A stretch of DNA of 64,000 nt from Enterobacterales bacterium (GTDB taxonomy: Bacteria > Pseudomonadota > Gammaproteobacteria > Enterobacterales > Enterobacteriaceae). Position 1 is the first letter of the stretch; every line of letters begins with the position of its first letter. The notes under the pieces were generated by a model. It saw nothing but the letters and a program-made list of their open reading frames with translations, searched no databases and had not been told where the DNA came from. Below, one piece after another: positions 47,646 to 56,757 of this stretch. Location of the stretch: NCBI GenBank assembly GCA_015654925.1, contig JAATFX010000020.1, forward strand, positions 166,266-230,265, in the 5' to 3' direction. The translations under genes were made by a program, and so were the position numbers.

Positions 47646-48392
47646 CTATTCGGCGTTACTGCTGACGCCCGTGAGCTTAAACTGGATGGTCACATTGACA
47701 TTTTTGCCGGGATTACCGCTTTGGTAGCGCCAGCGCCGGGTCACCTGGCGGATTTCGCGCTCGAAGATATTGCGCGGCGTGGCGGAGATCACCCGCAGAT
47801 TCTCAACCTGGCCGTCGCTGTTCACATCAAACTGAATCCTTACGGTGCCTTCAATGCCCAGGGCCCTGGCCCGCTCCGGATAAGGCGGGTTATCGCGTCT
47901 AACCGCTTTTGGCCCGGTATTGACGTTGGGGGCGGCGGCGGCCGCGGGCGGAGCCACGGCGGGCCGTACGGGGGCCTCTCGGGGCTCGCTGGCGACGGGT
48001 GCCGGCTGAGGATCGGCCACCGGTTCTTTGGGCCGCGGTTTGACCATCGGTTTATGCACCGGCTTGGGCTTGGGTTTGGGCTGCGGCTTGGGCTGCTGGA
48101 CCGGTGCCGGAGGCTCGGGTATGGGTTCCGGCTCCGGCTGGACTTCCGGCGGTGTTTCCGGTTGTACTGGCGGCGGTTCGACCACCGGTTCTGCTTTAGG
48201 GGGCTCCACGGGCGGCTGGGGGGCAACGGCCGGTTCCGGTTCCGGGGCCACCAGCGTGACGCTCATAGGCTGTTCAATCGCGGTCGGAGTGGAGATCTGA
48301 GTAACCGAAGCATATAGCAAACCCGCCACCAACGATGTATGCAGTCCTGCGGACAGGACAAATGACCACGAAAATCGACGAGTCGGATTCAA
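47646..48392 (-). CDS. tonB: Energy transducer TonB
   Basis: A 248-residue periplasm-spanning protein coupling the proton-motive force (through ExbBD) to outer-membrane receptors for iron and B12. It has an N-terminal transmembrane anchor (about 9-31) and a Pro-rich EP/KP rod (about 48-150). The C-terminal domain (about 155-248) carries the conserved PYPERARALGIEGTVRIQFDV. The start appears to be TTG at 48392 (MNPTRRFSW); the nearest in-frame ATG upstream runs into TAG, and no strong RBS is visible. A Fur-type site lies upstream. Confidence 0.94.
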   Translation of the reverse strand: MNPTRRFSWSFVLSAGLHTSLVAGLLYASVTQISTPTAIEQPMSVTLVAPEPEPAVAPQPPVEPPKAEPVVEPPPVQPETPPEVQPEPEPIPEPPAPVQQPKPQPKPKPKPVHKPMVKPRPKEPVADPQPAPVASEPREAPVRPAVAPPAAAAAPNVNTGPKAVRRDNPPYPERARALGIEGTVRIQFDVNSDGQVENLRVISATPRNIFEREIRQVTRRWRYQSGNPGKNVNVTIQFKLTGVSSNAE

Positions 48393-48442
48393 AATTATCT
48401 ACGCCATTTCAACAAAAATTTTCATAAGGGTGAAGTGTAAAT

Positions 48443-48461
48443 GCAAATAGCAATCATATTC
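48443..48461. promoter_or_regulatory. Probable Fur site in the tonB promoter
   Basis: Read toward tonB, GAATATGATTGCTATTTGC closely resembles the E. coli tonB promoter segment bound by Fur. It matches the 19-bp Fur consensus at about 12 positions and is about 50-70 nt upstream of the start. Iron-dependent repression is expected. Confidence 0.6.
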
Positions 48462-48617
48462 AATAACTCAAAACAAACTCTTGTTCACCAGCAGTGAAAA
48501 AAACCGCCCCATCCCCGCCTGGGCCGCCGATCGGCGCCGAATAAAATTTTTCATTGCGCTTGTGGGTTCAATGTCTTAACGTGAATTACTTTATGCGAAT
48601 CCAATCCTTCGGGAGTA

Positions 48618-48920
48618 ATGCACTTGCTCTATGTAATTTATGCTGAAGACGTAGCCGATTCCCTCGAAAAACGTCAATCCGTACGGGCCACGCACATAGC
48701 GCGTCTGCAATTGCTGCGCGATCAGGGGCGTTTGCTTACGGCAGGAGCGATGCCGTCCATAGACAGTCATGATCCGGGAGCCGCGGGTTTTAGCGGTTCG
48801 ACTATTATTGCCGAATTCGATTCCCTGGAAGGCGCGCAGGCTTGGGCGGATGCCGATCCCTTTGTGGCCGCGGGGGTGTATAAAACCGTATCGGTAAAAC
48901 CTTACCGCAAAACGTTTTGA
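48618..48920 (+). CDS. yciI: YCII-domain protein YciI
   Basis: A 100-residue YCII-family dimeric alpha/beta protein. It starts [19 protein letters not shown] and ends [16 protein letters not shown], close to E. coli YciI. A conserved His-Asp pair ([15 protein letters not shown]) suggests a possible enzymatic site, but function is not known. It is divergent from tonB, as in E. coli. Confidence 0.95.
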   Translation: MHLLYVIYAEDVADSLEKRQSVRATHIARLQLLRDQGRLLTAGAMPSIDSHDPGAAGFSGSTIIAEFDSLEGAQAWADADPFVAAGVYKTVSVKPYRKTF

Positions 48921-48932
48921 TCCCAGCGCTTC

Positions 48933-48975
48933 GGGCATTAAAAAAGGTCGCATAACGCGACCTTTTTTAATGCCC
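48933..48975. terminator. Bidirectional terminator between yciI and kbp
   Basis: GGTCGC (48946-48951) and GCGACC (48957-48962) are flanked by matching A6 and T6 runs. Outer arms GGGCATT/AATGCCC make a near-perfect 43-nt dyad that can stop transcription in both directions between the convergent genes. Confidence 0.95.
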
Positions 48976-48983
48976 GATTCAAT

Positions 48984-49460
48984 TTATTGCGGAATAATCA
49001 ACGTCTGTCCGGGATAAATTTTATCCGGCTGGCTCAGCATCGGCTTATTCGCCTCAAAAATTTTCATATATTCGTTGGCATTGCCGTATTGCGCCTTGGC
49101 AATTTTGCTCAACGTATCCCCGGAAACCACGGTATAAAATTTGCTGGCGGGTTTTGCGTCGGTCGCGGTGGACGTTTGCGCTGCGCCTGGTGCCGCCGCA
49201 GGGTTTATTTTATCCTCAACGCCGCTAATGCCGGCCACGTTGCCTATGGCCACCAAAATTTTTTCTTTTAATTCCTGGCTGATATTATCCCCTGAGACGG
49301 TGGCCTTGCCGTCAGCCACGTTGATATCGACTTTATCCGCTCCGGGTAATCCTATTTTCTGGATATGCTCTTTCAATTTCGCGCTTTGGTCAACGGAGTG
49401 TCCAGACAGGGTATCCCAGACTTTTTCGCCCGCTTCTTTCACAAAACTCAATAAACTCAT
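48984..49460 (-). CDS. kbp: Potassium-binding BON-LysM protein Kbp (YgaU)
   Basis: A 158-residue cytoplasmic protein with an N-terminal BON domain (about 25-90: [16 protein letters not shown]) and a C-terminal LysM domain (about 110-158: [28 protein letters not shown]). E. coli Kbp binds K+ and is induced by osmotic stress. ATG 49460 ([16 protein letters not shown]) follows GAAGGAGACAACC. An Ala/Thr-rich linker joins the domains. In E. coli the gene lies elsewhere, so its place here is a synteny difference. Confidence 0.94.
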   Translation of the reverse strand: MSLLSFVKEAGEKVWDTLSGHSVDQSAKLKEHIQKIGLPGADKVDINVADGKATVSGDNISQELKEKILVAIGNVAGISGVEDKINPAAAPGAAQTSTATDAKPASKFYTVVSGDTLSKIAKAQYGNANEYMKIFEANKPMLSQPDKIYPGQTLIIPQ

Positions 49461-50027
49461 CGGTTGTCTCCTTCTACGACGAAATGTCAAAGTAAGCTTA
49501 GCAGAAAAATATCATTCATCATTTTTACTTAACCTTATAATGAACCACGCGCAAGAAAACTTTTTCTGGCGACGGAAAATAAATTCACGCAGCTTATCTT
49601 TCATGCCCTCGATCGCACTGATTGATCGCCAAATTCACATAACCAGGTTCTAATACGCCGATAATTGAGCAGTGCATGATTGTTCATTGGATAACTTTAA
49701 ACAGCAACGCTTATCAATGATAAAAACGCAGATTTATAATACTTAAGTAAAAATTATTATTCGACGGGGAAATAGCCCTATAGAAGGTAAATACAACTGA
49801 TATGAAAAAAATATTACCGTGACGGATATAAAAGAAAAATATCATTTAGGATTTTTCTTAGTACAAAAAATAAGCAGCCAGCAATCAACGGCTTAAAAAC
49901 CTCAGCCGCGCGCATAGGCCGTTAAATCCCGTATGCGCTCAAAGATCCGCATTTGTAGCTCACTCCATAATCTAATACCTTGTAAATGCTGTACTCCCCG
50001 TTAAGAAGTTAACAACCGGAGGTATGT
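49461..50027. other. 567-nt intergenic region between kbp and the YjbE-like gene
   Basis: Mostly A/T-rich, with no convincing gene. On the minus strand TATAAG about 85 nt before kbp is a possible -10. The right end is the leader of the YjbE-like gene. No hairpin or repeat stands out. Confidence 0.4.
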
Positions 50028-50267
50028 ATGTTTAAGAAAATCTTTATGGCAGGACTCGTAGTGTATGCCGCTGGCGCCACTGCTGCGTTTGCAGCGGGTG
50101 CGGCGGGAACGACCGAAGCGGCCACGCAAAGCGCTTCCGGCGCCGCGACTACCAGCGATCCGGGTTTTGTTTCCGGATCGGTGGCAGCGGTGGCATCGGC
50201 CAGCGATCCACAGGATAGCGGGTCGTCCACTTCGACATCAACGTCAACGACCACCGCCACACAGTGA
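50028..50267 (+). CDS. Small secreted Ala/Ser/Thr-rich protein, YjbE-like
   Basis: A 79-residue protein with a signal peptide (KKIFMAGLVVYAAGATAAFA-A) and a mature part made almost only of Gly, Ala, Ser, Thr and Asp, ending in a Ser/Thr run (STSTSTSTTTATQ). This resembles E. coli YjbE, first gene of an Rcs-controlled exopolysaccharide operon, but yjbFGH do not follow here; a terminator does. AACCGGAGGTATGT-ATG is a strong RBS. The function is unknown. Confidence 0.7.
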   Translation: MFKKIFMAGLVVYAAGATAAFAAGAAGTTEAATQSASGAATTSDPGFVSGSVAAVASASDPQDSGSSTSTSTSTTTATQ

Positions 50268-50329
50268 CGTAAACATCATCAGGACAGGGATAATCCTATT
50301 TAATCTGTATCAGGGAATTCAAATACAGT

Positions 50330-50354
50330 AAACCGGCCTAAAGCCGGTTTTTTT
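50330..50354 (+). terminator. Intrinsic terminator after the YjbE-like gene
   Basis: AAACCGGC (50330-50337) and GCCGGTTT (50343-50350) with loop CTAAA and a T run of seven. It ends the small gene as a single-gene transcript. Confidence 0.93.
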
Positions 50355-50380
50355 AATCCCCCAATTCCCCCCGCCCGCGA

Positions 50381-50557
50381 TTAGAGCTCGTAGGTGGTGG
50401 CAAACAGCAATGAGCGGCGTTGCTGTTTCAATTGAAGATGCCGCAAACGGGTCAGATGGCGGTAAGTGCGGGACTGGGCTTCCACCCACTGGCTGCGCCG
50501 GCGCTGCGCTTGCCTTAGCATGCGCCAGCGGCTGACTTCATTCCTGCTTCTTTTCAT
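50381..50557 (-). CDS. yciY: Small basic protein YciY
   Basis: A 58-residue protein (MKRSRNEVSRWRMLRQ at the start, LLFATTYEL at the end) with about 15 Arg/Lys. E. coli YciY, next to cls, has the same length class, the same MKRSR.EV.RWRM start and a similar LLFA.Y end. Function is unknown; the charge suggests nucleic-acid or ribosome contact, which is a guess. The RBS is weak. It is divergent from cls. Confidence 0.85.
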   Translation of the reverse strand: MKRSRNEVSRWRMLRQAQRRRSQWVEAQSRTYRHLTRLRHLQLKQQRRSLLFATTYEL

Positions 50558-50740
50558 GCGCGGACTAACTCTGTCTAAGCGTTAAAAAACGCCATTATAA
50601 ACTTTTTTATTCATTGGCTAAACCGCCGCGGCGCATGCCTGCCCCGGGAAACCCGCCGGCAGAGGCAAAACAATTTCCTCTTTTCGCCCCTTATGCGTAC
50701 ACTCATGCCTAATGCCTTGCGAACGGGATTTTTCGCCTCT

Positions 50741-52201
50741 ATGACAACTTTTTATACTGTAATCAACTGGCTACTCGTCTTCGGCTACTGGTTACTAATC
50801 GCAGGCGTCACCCTGCGAGTGTTAATGAAGCGGCGCGCGGTTCCCTCCGCAATGGCCTGGTTGCTGGTGATCTATATCATTCCACTGGTGGGCATCATCA
50901 CCTATCTGCTGTTTGGCGAACTGAATCTGGGCAAGCAGCGCGCCGAACGCGCCAAGGCCATGTGGCCCTCTACGGCAAAATGGATGCTTGACCTCAAGCA
51001 GTGCAAGCGGATTTTCGCCACGGAAAATAGCGAAGTCGCCCAATCATTATTCCAGCTCTGCGAACATCGCCAGGGCATGGGCGGGCTCAAGGGCAACCAG
51101 TTGCAGCTGCTGACCGGCACCGAGGACACCTTAAAAGCCCTGATTAAAGATATCGGGCTGGCGCAGACCAATATCGAGATGGTGTTTTACATCTGGCAGG
51201 CCGGCGGCCTGGTGGATCAGGTGGCGGAAGCCTTAATGGCGGCCGCCAGGCGCGGCGTACGCTGCCGCGTATTGCTCGATTCCGCGGGCAGCGTAAAGTT
51301 CTTTCGCAGCCCCTACCCGGCCATGATGCGTAACGCCGGGGTCGATGTGGTGGAAGCGCTGCATGTCAGCGTGCTGCGGGTATTCCTGCGCCGCATGGAT
51401 TTGCGCCAGCACCGCAAAATGGTCTTGATTGATAATCATATTTCTTATACCGGCAGTATGAACATGGTCGACCCCCGCTTTTTCAAGCAGGACGCCGGGG
51501 TAGGCCAATGGATCGATTTAATGGCCAGAATGGAAGGCCCGGTCACCACCGCCATGGGGATTATCTACTCATGCGACTGGGAGATCGAAACCGGCAAACG
51601 GGTACTGCCGCCTCCGCCGGATGTCAATATCATGCCGTTTGAACAAGCGACCGGCCATACCATCCAGGTCATCGCCTCCGGCCCGGGATTTCCTGAAGGC
51701 GTAATTCACCAGGCGTTGCTCACCTCGATTTACGCCTCCCGCGAACAATTGATCATGACCACCCCGTACCTGGTGCCCAGCGATGATTTGCTGCACGCCA
51801 TCTGCACCGCCGCCCAGCGCGGCGTGGAAGTGCATATCGTCGTACCGCGCTATAACGATTCAATGTTGGTCGGCTGGGCCAGCCGGGCTTTTTTTGCCGA
51901 GCTGCTGGAAGCGGGGGTCAATATCCATCAGTTCGAAGGCGGCCTGCTGCATACCAAAAGCGTACTGGTAGACGGACAACTCAGCCTGGTCGGTACCGTC
52001 AATCTGGATATGCGCAGCCTGTGGCTGAACTTTGAAATCACCCTGGTGATCGATGATGATGACTTCGGCAGCGACCTGGCGCGGGTACAGGAAGATTATA
52101 TCGCCCGCTCACGGCTGATCGACCCGGCCAAATGGGCCAAACGGCCCTACTGGCAGCGCATAGTCGAACGCCTGTTCTATTTTTTCAGCCCATTGCTGTA
52201 A
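50741..52201 (+). CDS. clsA: Cardiolipin synthase A
   Basis: A 486-residue membrane enzyme condensing two phosphatidylglycerols to cardiolipin. Two N-terminal transmembrane helices precede two phospholipase-D HKD motifs, HRKMVLID with GSMN (about 224) and HTKSVLVD with GTVN (about 404). The length equals E. coli ClsA when ATG 50741 ([14 protein letters not shown]) is used; an earlier in-frame ATG adds non-homologous residues. The RBS of the chosen start is poor. Confidence 0.96.
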   Translation: MTTFYTVINWLLVFGYWLLIAGVTLRVLMKRRAVPSAMAWLLVIYIIPLVGIITYLLFGELNLGKQRAERAKAMWPSTAKWMLDLKQCKRIFATENSEVAQSLFQLCEHRQGMGGLKGNQLQLLTGTEDTLKALIKDIGLAQTNIEMVFYIWQAGGLVDQVAEALMAAARRGVRCRVLLDSAGSVKFFRSPYPAMMRNAGVDVVEALHVSVLRVFLRRMDLRQHRKMVLIDNHISYTGSMNMVDPRFFKQDAGVGQWIDLMARMEGPVTTAMGIIYSCDWEIETGKRVLPPPPDVNIMPFEQATGHTIQVIASGPGFPEGVIHQALLTSIYASREQLIMTTPYLVPSDDLLHAICTAAQRGVEVHIVVPRYNDSMLVGWASRAFFAELLEAGVNIHQFEGGLLHTKSVLVDGQLSLVGTVNLDMRSLWLNFEITLVIDDDDFGSDLARVQEDYIARSRLIDPAKWAKRPYWQRIVERLFYFFSPLL

Positions 52202-52308
52202 TTTAGCCGGTGGGCATGATGTAATGGCGTGGCCCCGGTGAGGGGCCGCGCAAAATTTCACCATTCTCTTTTTTAAGCCAAGATTACGGACACGACGGGA
52301 CAAGGGTT

Positions 52309-52632
52309 ATGGATTTAGACAATCGCCTGACGGATGATGAAACGCTGGAGCAGGCCTACGATATTTTCCTGGAGCTGGCGCCGGATAATCTCGATCAAGC
52401 CGACCTGATTCTGTTTAACCTGCAATTTGAACAACGCGGCGCGGCGGAGCTGTTCGACCCCTCGGAGGAATGGCACGAACAGGTGGATTTCGACCTCAAC
52501 CCGGATTTTTTCGCTGAAGTGGTCATAGGCCTGGCGGAAGAGGACGGAATGGAAGTCAACGATGTGTTTGCCCGCATGCTGATCTGCCGGGATAAATCAG
52601 AAAAAATCTGCCATATCCTCTGGAAAGAATAA
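52309..52632 (+). CDS. yciU: dsDNA-mimic protein YciU (UPF0263)
   Basis: A 107-residue strongly acidic protein ([23 protein letters not shown] at the start, about 25 Asp/Glu). It belongs to the HI1450/YciU family, whose folded surface charge mimics DNA and can bind HU-like proteins. It is convergent with oppF, and E. coli has the same order. Confidence 0.93.
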   Translation: MDLDNRLTDDETLEQAYDIFLELAPDNLDQADLILFNLQFEQRGAAELFDPSEEWHEQVDFDLNPDFFAEVVIGLAEEDGMEVNDVFARMLICRDKSEKICHILWKE

Positions 52633-52684
52633 CCAGAATAACCACTGTCCCCTTGGCGCGCTAAACCCGTTAACACCGGGCCCC

Positions 52685-52755
52685 GCAGCGCGCCTTGTTA
52701 AAGGGCAAGCGTGCCGTAGGGGTCGCAGCGGGTCCTGTCAAAGGGCAAGCGCGCC
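52685..52755. repeat. Imperfect tandem duplication, 40-nt period
   Basis: A segment of about 31 nt starting GCAGCG at 52685 recurs at 52725 with 40-nt spacing; both copies contain AAAGGGCAAGCG-GCC. The copies differ at roughly five positions. It lies between the convergent yciU and oppF stops and seems non-coding. Confidence 0.6.
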
Positions 52756-52759
52756 CCGC

Positions 52760-53776
52760 TTACTGCGCCAACTGGCTCACATCCACTTTAATACACGAGC
52801 AGGCATGCCGAAAACTCCCCTGCAATATCGGCCGGGTCACCGCGCACTCCTCGCTGGCAATCGGACAACGGGTACGGAACACGCACCCCGACGGCGGATT
52901 AATCGGCGACGGCAAATCCCCCTCCAGCAGCTGGATCACCTTGTTGCGCTCTTTATCCGGATCGGGAATCGGCACCGCCGACATCAACGCCTTGGTATAG
53001 GGATGCTGTGGATTGTGGTAGACCTGATCATAAGTCCCCAGCTCAACCGCATGCCCCAAATACATCACCAACACCCGGTCGGAAATATGTTTTACCACCG
53101 CCAGATCGTGCGCGATAAAAATCAGCGACAGCCCCATCTCGCGCTGCAACTGCTGCAATAAATTCACCACCTGCGCCTGGATGGAAACATCCAGCGCCGA
53201 TACCGGCTCATCGCAAATAACCAGCTTAGGTTCCAGGATCAGCGCCCGGGCAATACCGATACGCTGGCACTGCCCGCCAGAAAATTCATGAGGATAACGA
53301 TTGATGAGGTTAGGCAGTAATCCCACCTTCAACATCATATTCCTCACCTTATCCTTCACCTGCTGGCGCGGCATTTTCGGATGATAAGTATGCAGCGGCT
53401 CGGCAATAATCTCGCCGATGGTCATCCGCGGATTCAGCGAGGCCAGCGGGTCTTGGAAAATCATCTGGATATCATTGCGGGTCGCGCGCCACTCCTCGCT
53501 ATTCATCCCCTGCAATTCCTTACCCAACCAGGCAATCCGCCCGCTGGTGGATTTAACCAGGCCAATAAGCGCACGGGCGAAAGTCGACTTGCCGCAGCCC
53601 GATTCCCCCACCACGCCCAGGGTTTCCCCTTCATACAGCCGCAGGGATACGCCATCCACCGCCTTGAGATTCTTGGCCGGCTGCCAGAACCACTGCTTAT
53701 CGCCCTTGACCTCGAAATACACCTTCAGATTTTCGACATCAAGCAGCACTTTTCTATTCTCGGCCATGGCATTCAT
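52760..53776 (-). CDS. oppF: Oligopeptide ABC transporter ATP-binding protein OppF
   Basis: A 338-residue ABC ATPase of the oligopeptide permease. Walker A GESGCGKST (58-66), signature LSGGQ-type FSGGQCQRIGIARAL and Walker B LVICDEPVSALD are all intact. The C-terminal oligopeptide-transporter extension has the CxFRTRCP iron-sulfur-like cysteines. It overlaps oppD by 4 nt and is the last gene of oppABCDF. Confidence 0.97.
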   Translation of the reverse strand: MNAMAENRKVLLDVENLKVYFEVKGDKQWFWQPAKNLKAVDGVSLRLYEGETLGVVGESGCGKSTFARALIGLVKSTSGRIAWLGKELQGMNSEEWRATRNDIQMIFQDPLASLNPRMTIGEIIAEPLHTYHPKMPRQQVKDKVRNMMLKVGLLPNLINRYPHEFSGGQCQRIGIARALILEPKLVICDEPVSALDVSIQAQVVNLLQQLQREMGLSLIFIAHDLAVVKHISDRVLVMYLGHAVELGTYDQVYHNPQHPYTKALMSAVPIPDPDKERNKVIQLLEGDLPSPINPPSGCVFRTRCPIASEECAVTRPILQGSFRHACSCIKVDVSQLAQ

Positions 53777-54798
53777 ACCAATTCCTCCAAAGGCTTGTAG
53801 CAGGCGCGCAGGCGCTGGTCGTCAAATAGCTCCAGGGGCGGCATGGTAGAACAAATATCCATGGCATAAGGGCAGCGCGGCTGGAATGGGCACCCTTTGG
53901 GCAAACGGAGTAAATTAGGCGGATTGCCGGGAATGGTCACCATCATGGCCGACCCGTCGGCGTCCAGCCGCGGCACCGCGGACAGCAGGCCGATTGAATA
54001 GGGATGGCTGGGGCGATAAAAAATATCCCGTGCGCGGCCGTATTCCATCGTGCGTCCCGCATACATGACCAGCACCCGATCGCAGATACCGGCCACCACC
54101 CCGAGATCGTGGGTGATCATGATAATGGCGGTGTTGAACTCCCGTTTGAGATCGTTAAGCAACGTCATAATCTGCGCTTGCACGGTCACATCCAGCGCGG
54201 TGGTGGGTTCATTGGCAATCAGCAATTTCGGGCGGCACAGCAGCGCCATGGCAATCATCACCCGCTGGCGCATACCGCCGGAAAACTCATGGGGATACAT
54301 GCGCATCCGCTTACGGGCTTCCGGCATTTTCACCGCATCGAGCATGCGCACCGATTCTTCGAACGCATCATGCTTGCTGATATTCTTATGCAGCCTCAGC
54401 ACCTCCATCAACTGCTCGCCTACCCGCATATACGGATTAAGCGAAGTCATGGGGTCCTGGAAAATCATCGAGATTTCAGAGGCGCGCAGTTTATTGAGCT
54501 GCTTTTCCGGCAGATTAAGAATTTCGCGGCCGTTAAACATCGCCGAGCCCTGAATACGGCCATTGGCGGCCAGCAATCCCATCAGGGCAAACGCGGTTTG
54601 CGACTTGCCGGAGCCGGACTCCCCCACGATGCCGAGGGTCTCGCCGGCGCGCAGGGTAAAATTCAGATCGTTCACCGCGGTGACGTCGCCATCGGACGTG
54701 GCGAAAGTGACCCGTAAATCCTTCACGTCCAGCAATGCCGGTTCATGGGTTCCGGCCGGCCGGTCATCGGTCCGCGTGGAACTGTCGATTATGCTCAT
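53773..54798 (-). CDS. oppD: Oligopeptide ABC transporter ATP-binding protein OppD (Walker B Asp replaced by Asn)
   Basis: A 341-residue partner ATPase of OppF. Walker A GESGSGKS (59-66), signature FSGGMRQRVMIAMAL and the C-terminal FQPRCP motif are normal. Walker B reads LLIANEPTTALD: residue 196 is Asn (codon AAT, plus strand 54211-54213) where E. coli OppD and most ABC proteins have the Mg-coordinating Asp. The catalytic Glu197 remains. The change is a single G-to-A transition. It may be real and lower ATPase activity, or a sequencing error. The rest of the gene looks intact and under selection. Confidence 0.95.
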   Translation of the reverse strand: MSIIDSSTRTDDRPAGTHEPALLDVKDLRVTFATSDGDVTAVNDLNFTLRAGETLGIVGESGSGKSQTAFALMGLLAANGRIQGSAMFNGREILNLPEKQLNKLRASEISMIFQDPMTSLNPYMRVGEQLMEVLRLHKNISKHDAFEESVRMLDAVKMPEARKRMRMYPHEFSGGMRQRVMIAMALLCRPKLLIANEPTTALDVTVQAQIMTLLNDLKREFNTAIIMITHDLGVVAGICDRVLVMYAGRTMEYGRARDIFYRPSHPYSIGLLSAVPRLDADGSAMMVTIPGNPPNLLRLPKGCPFQPRCPYAMDICSTMPPLELFDDQRLRACYKPLEELV

Positions 54799-54809
54799 AA
54801 CGGCACTCC

Positions 54810-55718
54810 TTAACGGTCTTTCGGATCGAGGGCATCGCGCAGGCCATCGCCGATAAAATTAAAACAAAACAGCGTAACCACCAGGAACAGGGCGGGAAAC
54901 ATCAGCAACCAGGGGGACACTTCCATGGAATTGGCGCCGTCGCTGAGCAATGCGCCCCAACTGCTCAGCGGTTCCTGCGTGCCCAGGCCGAGGAAACTCA
55001 GGAAGGACTCAAACAGTATCATGCTCGGCACCAGCAGCGAGGCATAAACCACCACCACCCCCAGCACATTGGGCACGATATGGCGCAAAATAATATTGCG
55101 GGTCCGCACGCCGCTCACCACCGCCGCTTCGATAAATTCCTTGCGTTTCAGGCTCAGGGTCTGGCCGCGTACGATACGCGCCATATCCAGCCAGGAAACC
55201 ATTCCGATGGCGATAAAAATCAAAAAGATATTCTGGCCGAAAAAAGTCACCAGCAGAATAACGAAAAACATAAACGGGAAGGAATTGAGAATCTCCAACA
55301 AACGCATCATCACGGAATCGATTTTCCCGCCGAGATAACCCGACATGGCGCCATACAGCGTGCCGAGCACCACCGCCACCAGCGCGGCGGCGACGCCGAC
55401 CATCAGGGAAATGCGTCCGCCGATGGCCACGCGCACCAGGAGGTCGCGGCCCGAGGAATCGGTGCCGAAGTAATGGGACGATGCCATATCCGGCGCAACC
55501 GACATCATGGCGAAATCCGTATCGTAATAGCTGAATTGCGACAATGAAGGCGCCAGGGCAACGAACAGCACAATGAAAGCCAGTATAATGAGGCTGGTAA
55601 GGGCCGCTTTATTGTGAATAAAACGCCGGCGGGCATCTTGCCAAAGACTGCGGCCTTCTATTTCCAGTGTTTCGCTGAATTTCTCCAGAGCCTCGCTATT
55701 TTTATTTCCTACGATCAT
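54810..55718 (-). CDS. oppC: Oligopeptide ABC transporter permease OppC
   Basis: A 302-residue inner-membrane permease with an N-terminal cytoplasmic segment (LEIEGRSLWQDARRRF), six transmembrane helices and the coupling loop MARIVRGQTLSLKRKEFIEAA that contacts the ATPases. It pairs with OppB. The stop is 11 nt before the oppD start. Confidence 0.97.
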   Translation of the reverse strand: MIVGNKNSEALEKFSETLEIEGRSLWQDARRRFIHNKAALTSLIILAFIVLFVALAPSLSQFSYYDTDFAMMSVAPDMASSHYFGTDSSGRDLLVRVAIGGRISLMVGVAAALVAVVLGTLYGAMSGYLGGKIDSVMMRLLEILNSFPFMFFVILLVTFFGQNIFLIFIAIGMVSWLDMARIVRGQTLSLKRKEFIEAAVVSGVRTRNIILRHIVPNVLGVVVVYASLLVPSMILFESFLSFLGLGTQEPLSSWGALLSDGANSMEVSPWLLMFPALFLVVTLFCFNFIGDGLRDALDPKDR

Positions 55719-55733
55719 ATGAGCGCTCCAGCG

Positions 55734-56654
55734 TTAATAACGTATTTTCGGGTCGATAACCGCATACAGCACATCGACAATCGCGTTAAATAAAATAGTC
55801 AGGGTACCGACCAGTATGGTCAGGCTCAGTACCAGCGAATAGTCGCGATTGAGCGCGCCGTTAACAAATAATTGTCCGATGCCGGGTAAACCATAGATGG
55901 TTTCAATCACCATGGAACCGGTGATAATGCCCACGAAAGCCGGCCCCATATAAGAAATAACCGGCAGCAAAGCTGGCTTCAGGGCATGGCTGAAAATAAT
56001 GCGCCGCATTGGCAAGCCCTTGGCCCGCGCGGTGCGGATAAAGTTGGAATGCAGCACTTCAATCATCGACCCGCGGGTTATGCGGGCGATGCTGGCAATA
56101 TAGGCCAGAGACAAGGCGATCATCGGCAACAAGATGAAGCGTATGCCGCCGCCGTTCCAGCCGCCGCCGGGCAGCCATTTGAGGGTAATGGCAAAAACCA
56201 GCACCAGCAGCGGGGCCACCACAAAGCTTGGAATCACCACGCCGGTCATGGCGAACCCCATGGCCAGATAATCCCATTTGGTATTCTGCCGCAGCGCCGC
56301 CATCACGCCCGCGAACACCCCCAGCACCATGGCTACGATAAAAGCCGCTAAACCGAGTTTGGCCGACACCGGAAAGGAGTTCGCCACCAAATCGTTGACC
56401 GAGTAGTCCTTATACTTGAAAGAGGGGCCGAAATCACCATGGGCCAACTGCACCAAATAGGCGCCGTACTGCTTCAGTATGGGATCGTTGAGATGATATT
56501 TGGCCTCGATATTGGCCATGACTTCCGGCGGCAAACCGCGCTCGCCGGTAAATGGGCTGCCGGGCGCCAACCGCATCATAAAAAATGAAATTGTGATCAG
56601 AATAAATAACGTCGGAATCGCTTCCAGAAACCGGCGAATAATGAACTTTAACAT
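55734..56654 (-). CDS. oppB: Oligopeptide ABC transporter permease OppB
   Basis: A 306-residue permease with six transmembrane helices, the N-terminal MLKFIIRRFLEAIPTLFILI anchor and the coupling motif TRGSMIEVLHSNFIRTARAKGL. It forms the membrane channel with OppC. The stop is 15 nt from the oppC start. A terminator hairpin lies between it and oppA. Confidence 0.97.
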   Translation of the reverse strand: MLKFIIRRFLEAIPTLFILITISFFMMRLAPGSPFTGERGLPPEVMANIEAKYHLNDPILKQYGAYLVQLAHGDFGPSFKYKDYSVNDLVANSFPVSAKLGLAAFIVAMVLGVFAGVMAALRQNTKWDYLAMGFAMTGVVIPSFVVAPLLVLVFAITLKWLPGGGWNGGGIRFILLPMIALSLAYIASIARITRGSMIEVLHSNFIRTARAKGLPMRRIIFSHALKPALLPVISYMGPAFVGIITGSMVIETIYGLPGIGQLFVNGALNRDYSLVLSLTILVGTLTILFNAIVDVLYAVIDPKIRY

Positions 56655-56703
56655 GCCTGATACCTATGACTTACGCTTCTTATCTCGTTCACACTGAACA
56701 GGA

Positions 56704-56740
56704 AAAACAGGGCACGGCCGATGACGGCCATGCCCTGTTA
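56704..56740 (-). terminator. Strong hairpin between oppA and oppB
   Basis: ACAGGGCA.GGCC and GGCC.TGCCCTGT form a long stem with one mismatch, followed by five T on the minus strand. It starts about 18 nt after the oppA stop. Partial termination here would give more binding protein than membrane components, as is usual for opp operons. Confidence 0.85.
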
Positions 56741-56757
56741 TCGTCCTTTACGCGTGG

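Noticed and set aside
49801..49821. Tiny peptide MKKILP before the YjbE-like gene
   Set aside because: Six codons, no RBS of note, no conserved leader context; not called.
52685..52755. Possible CRISPR-like repeat
   Set aside because: Only two diverged copies, unequal spacer logic and no cas genes anywhere in the window.
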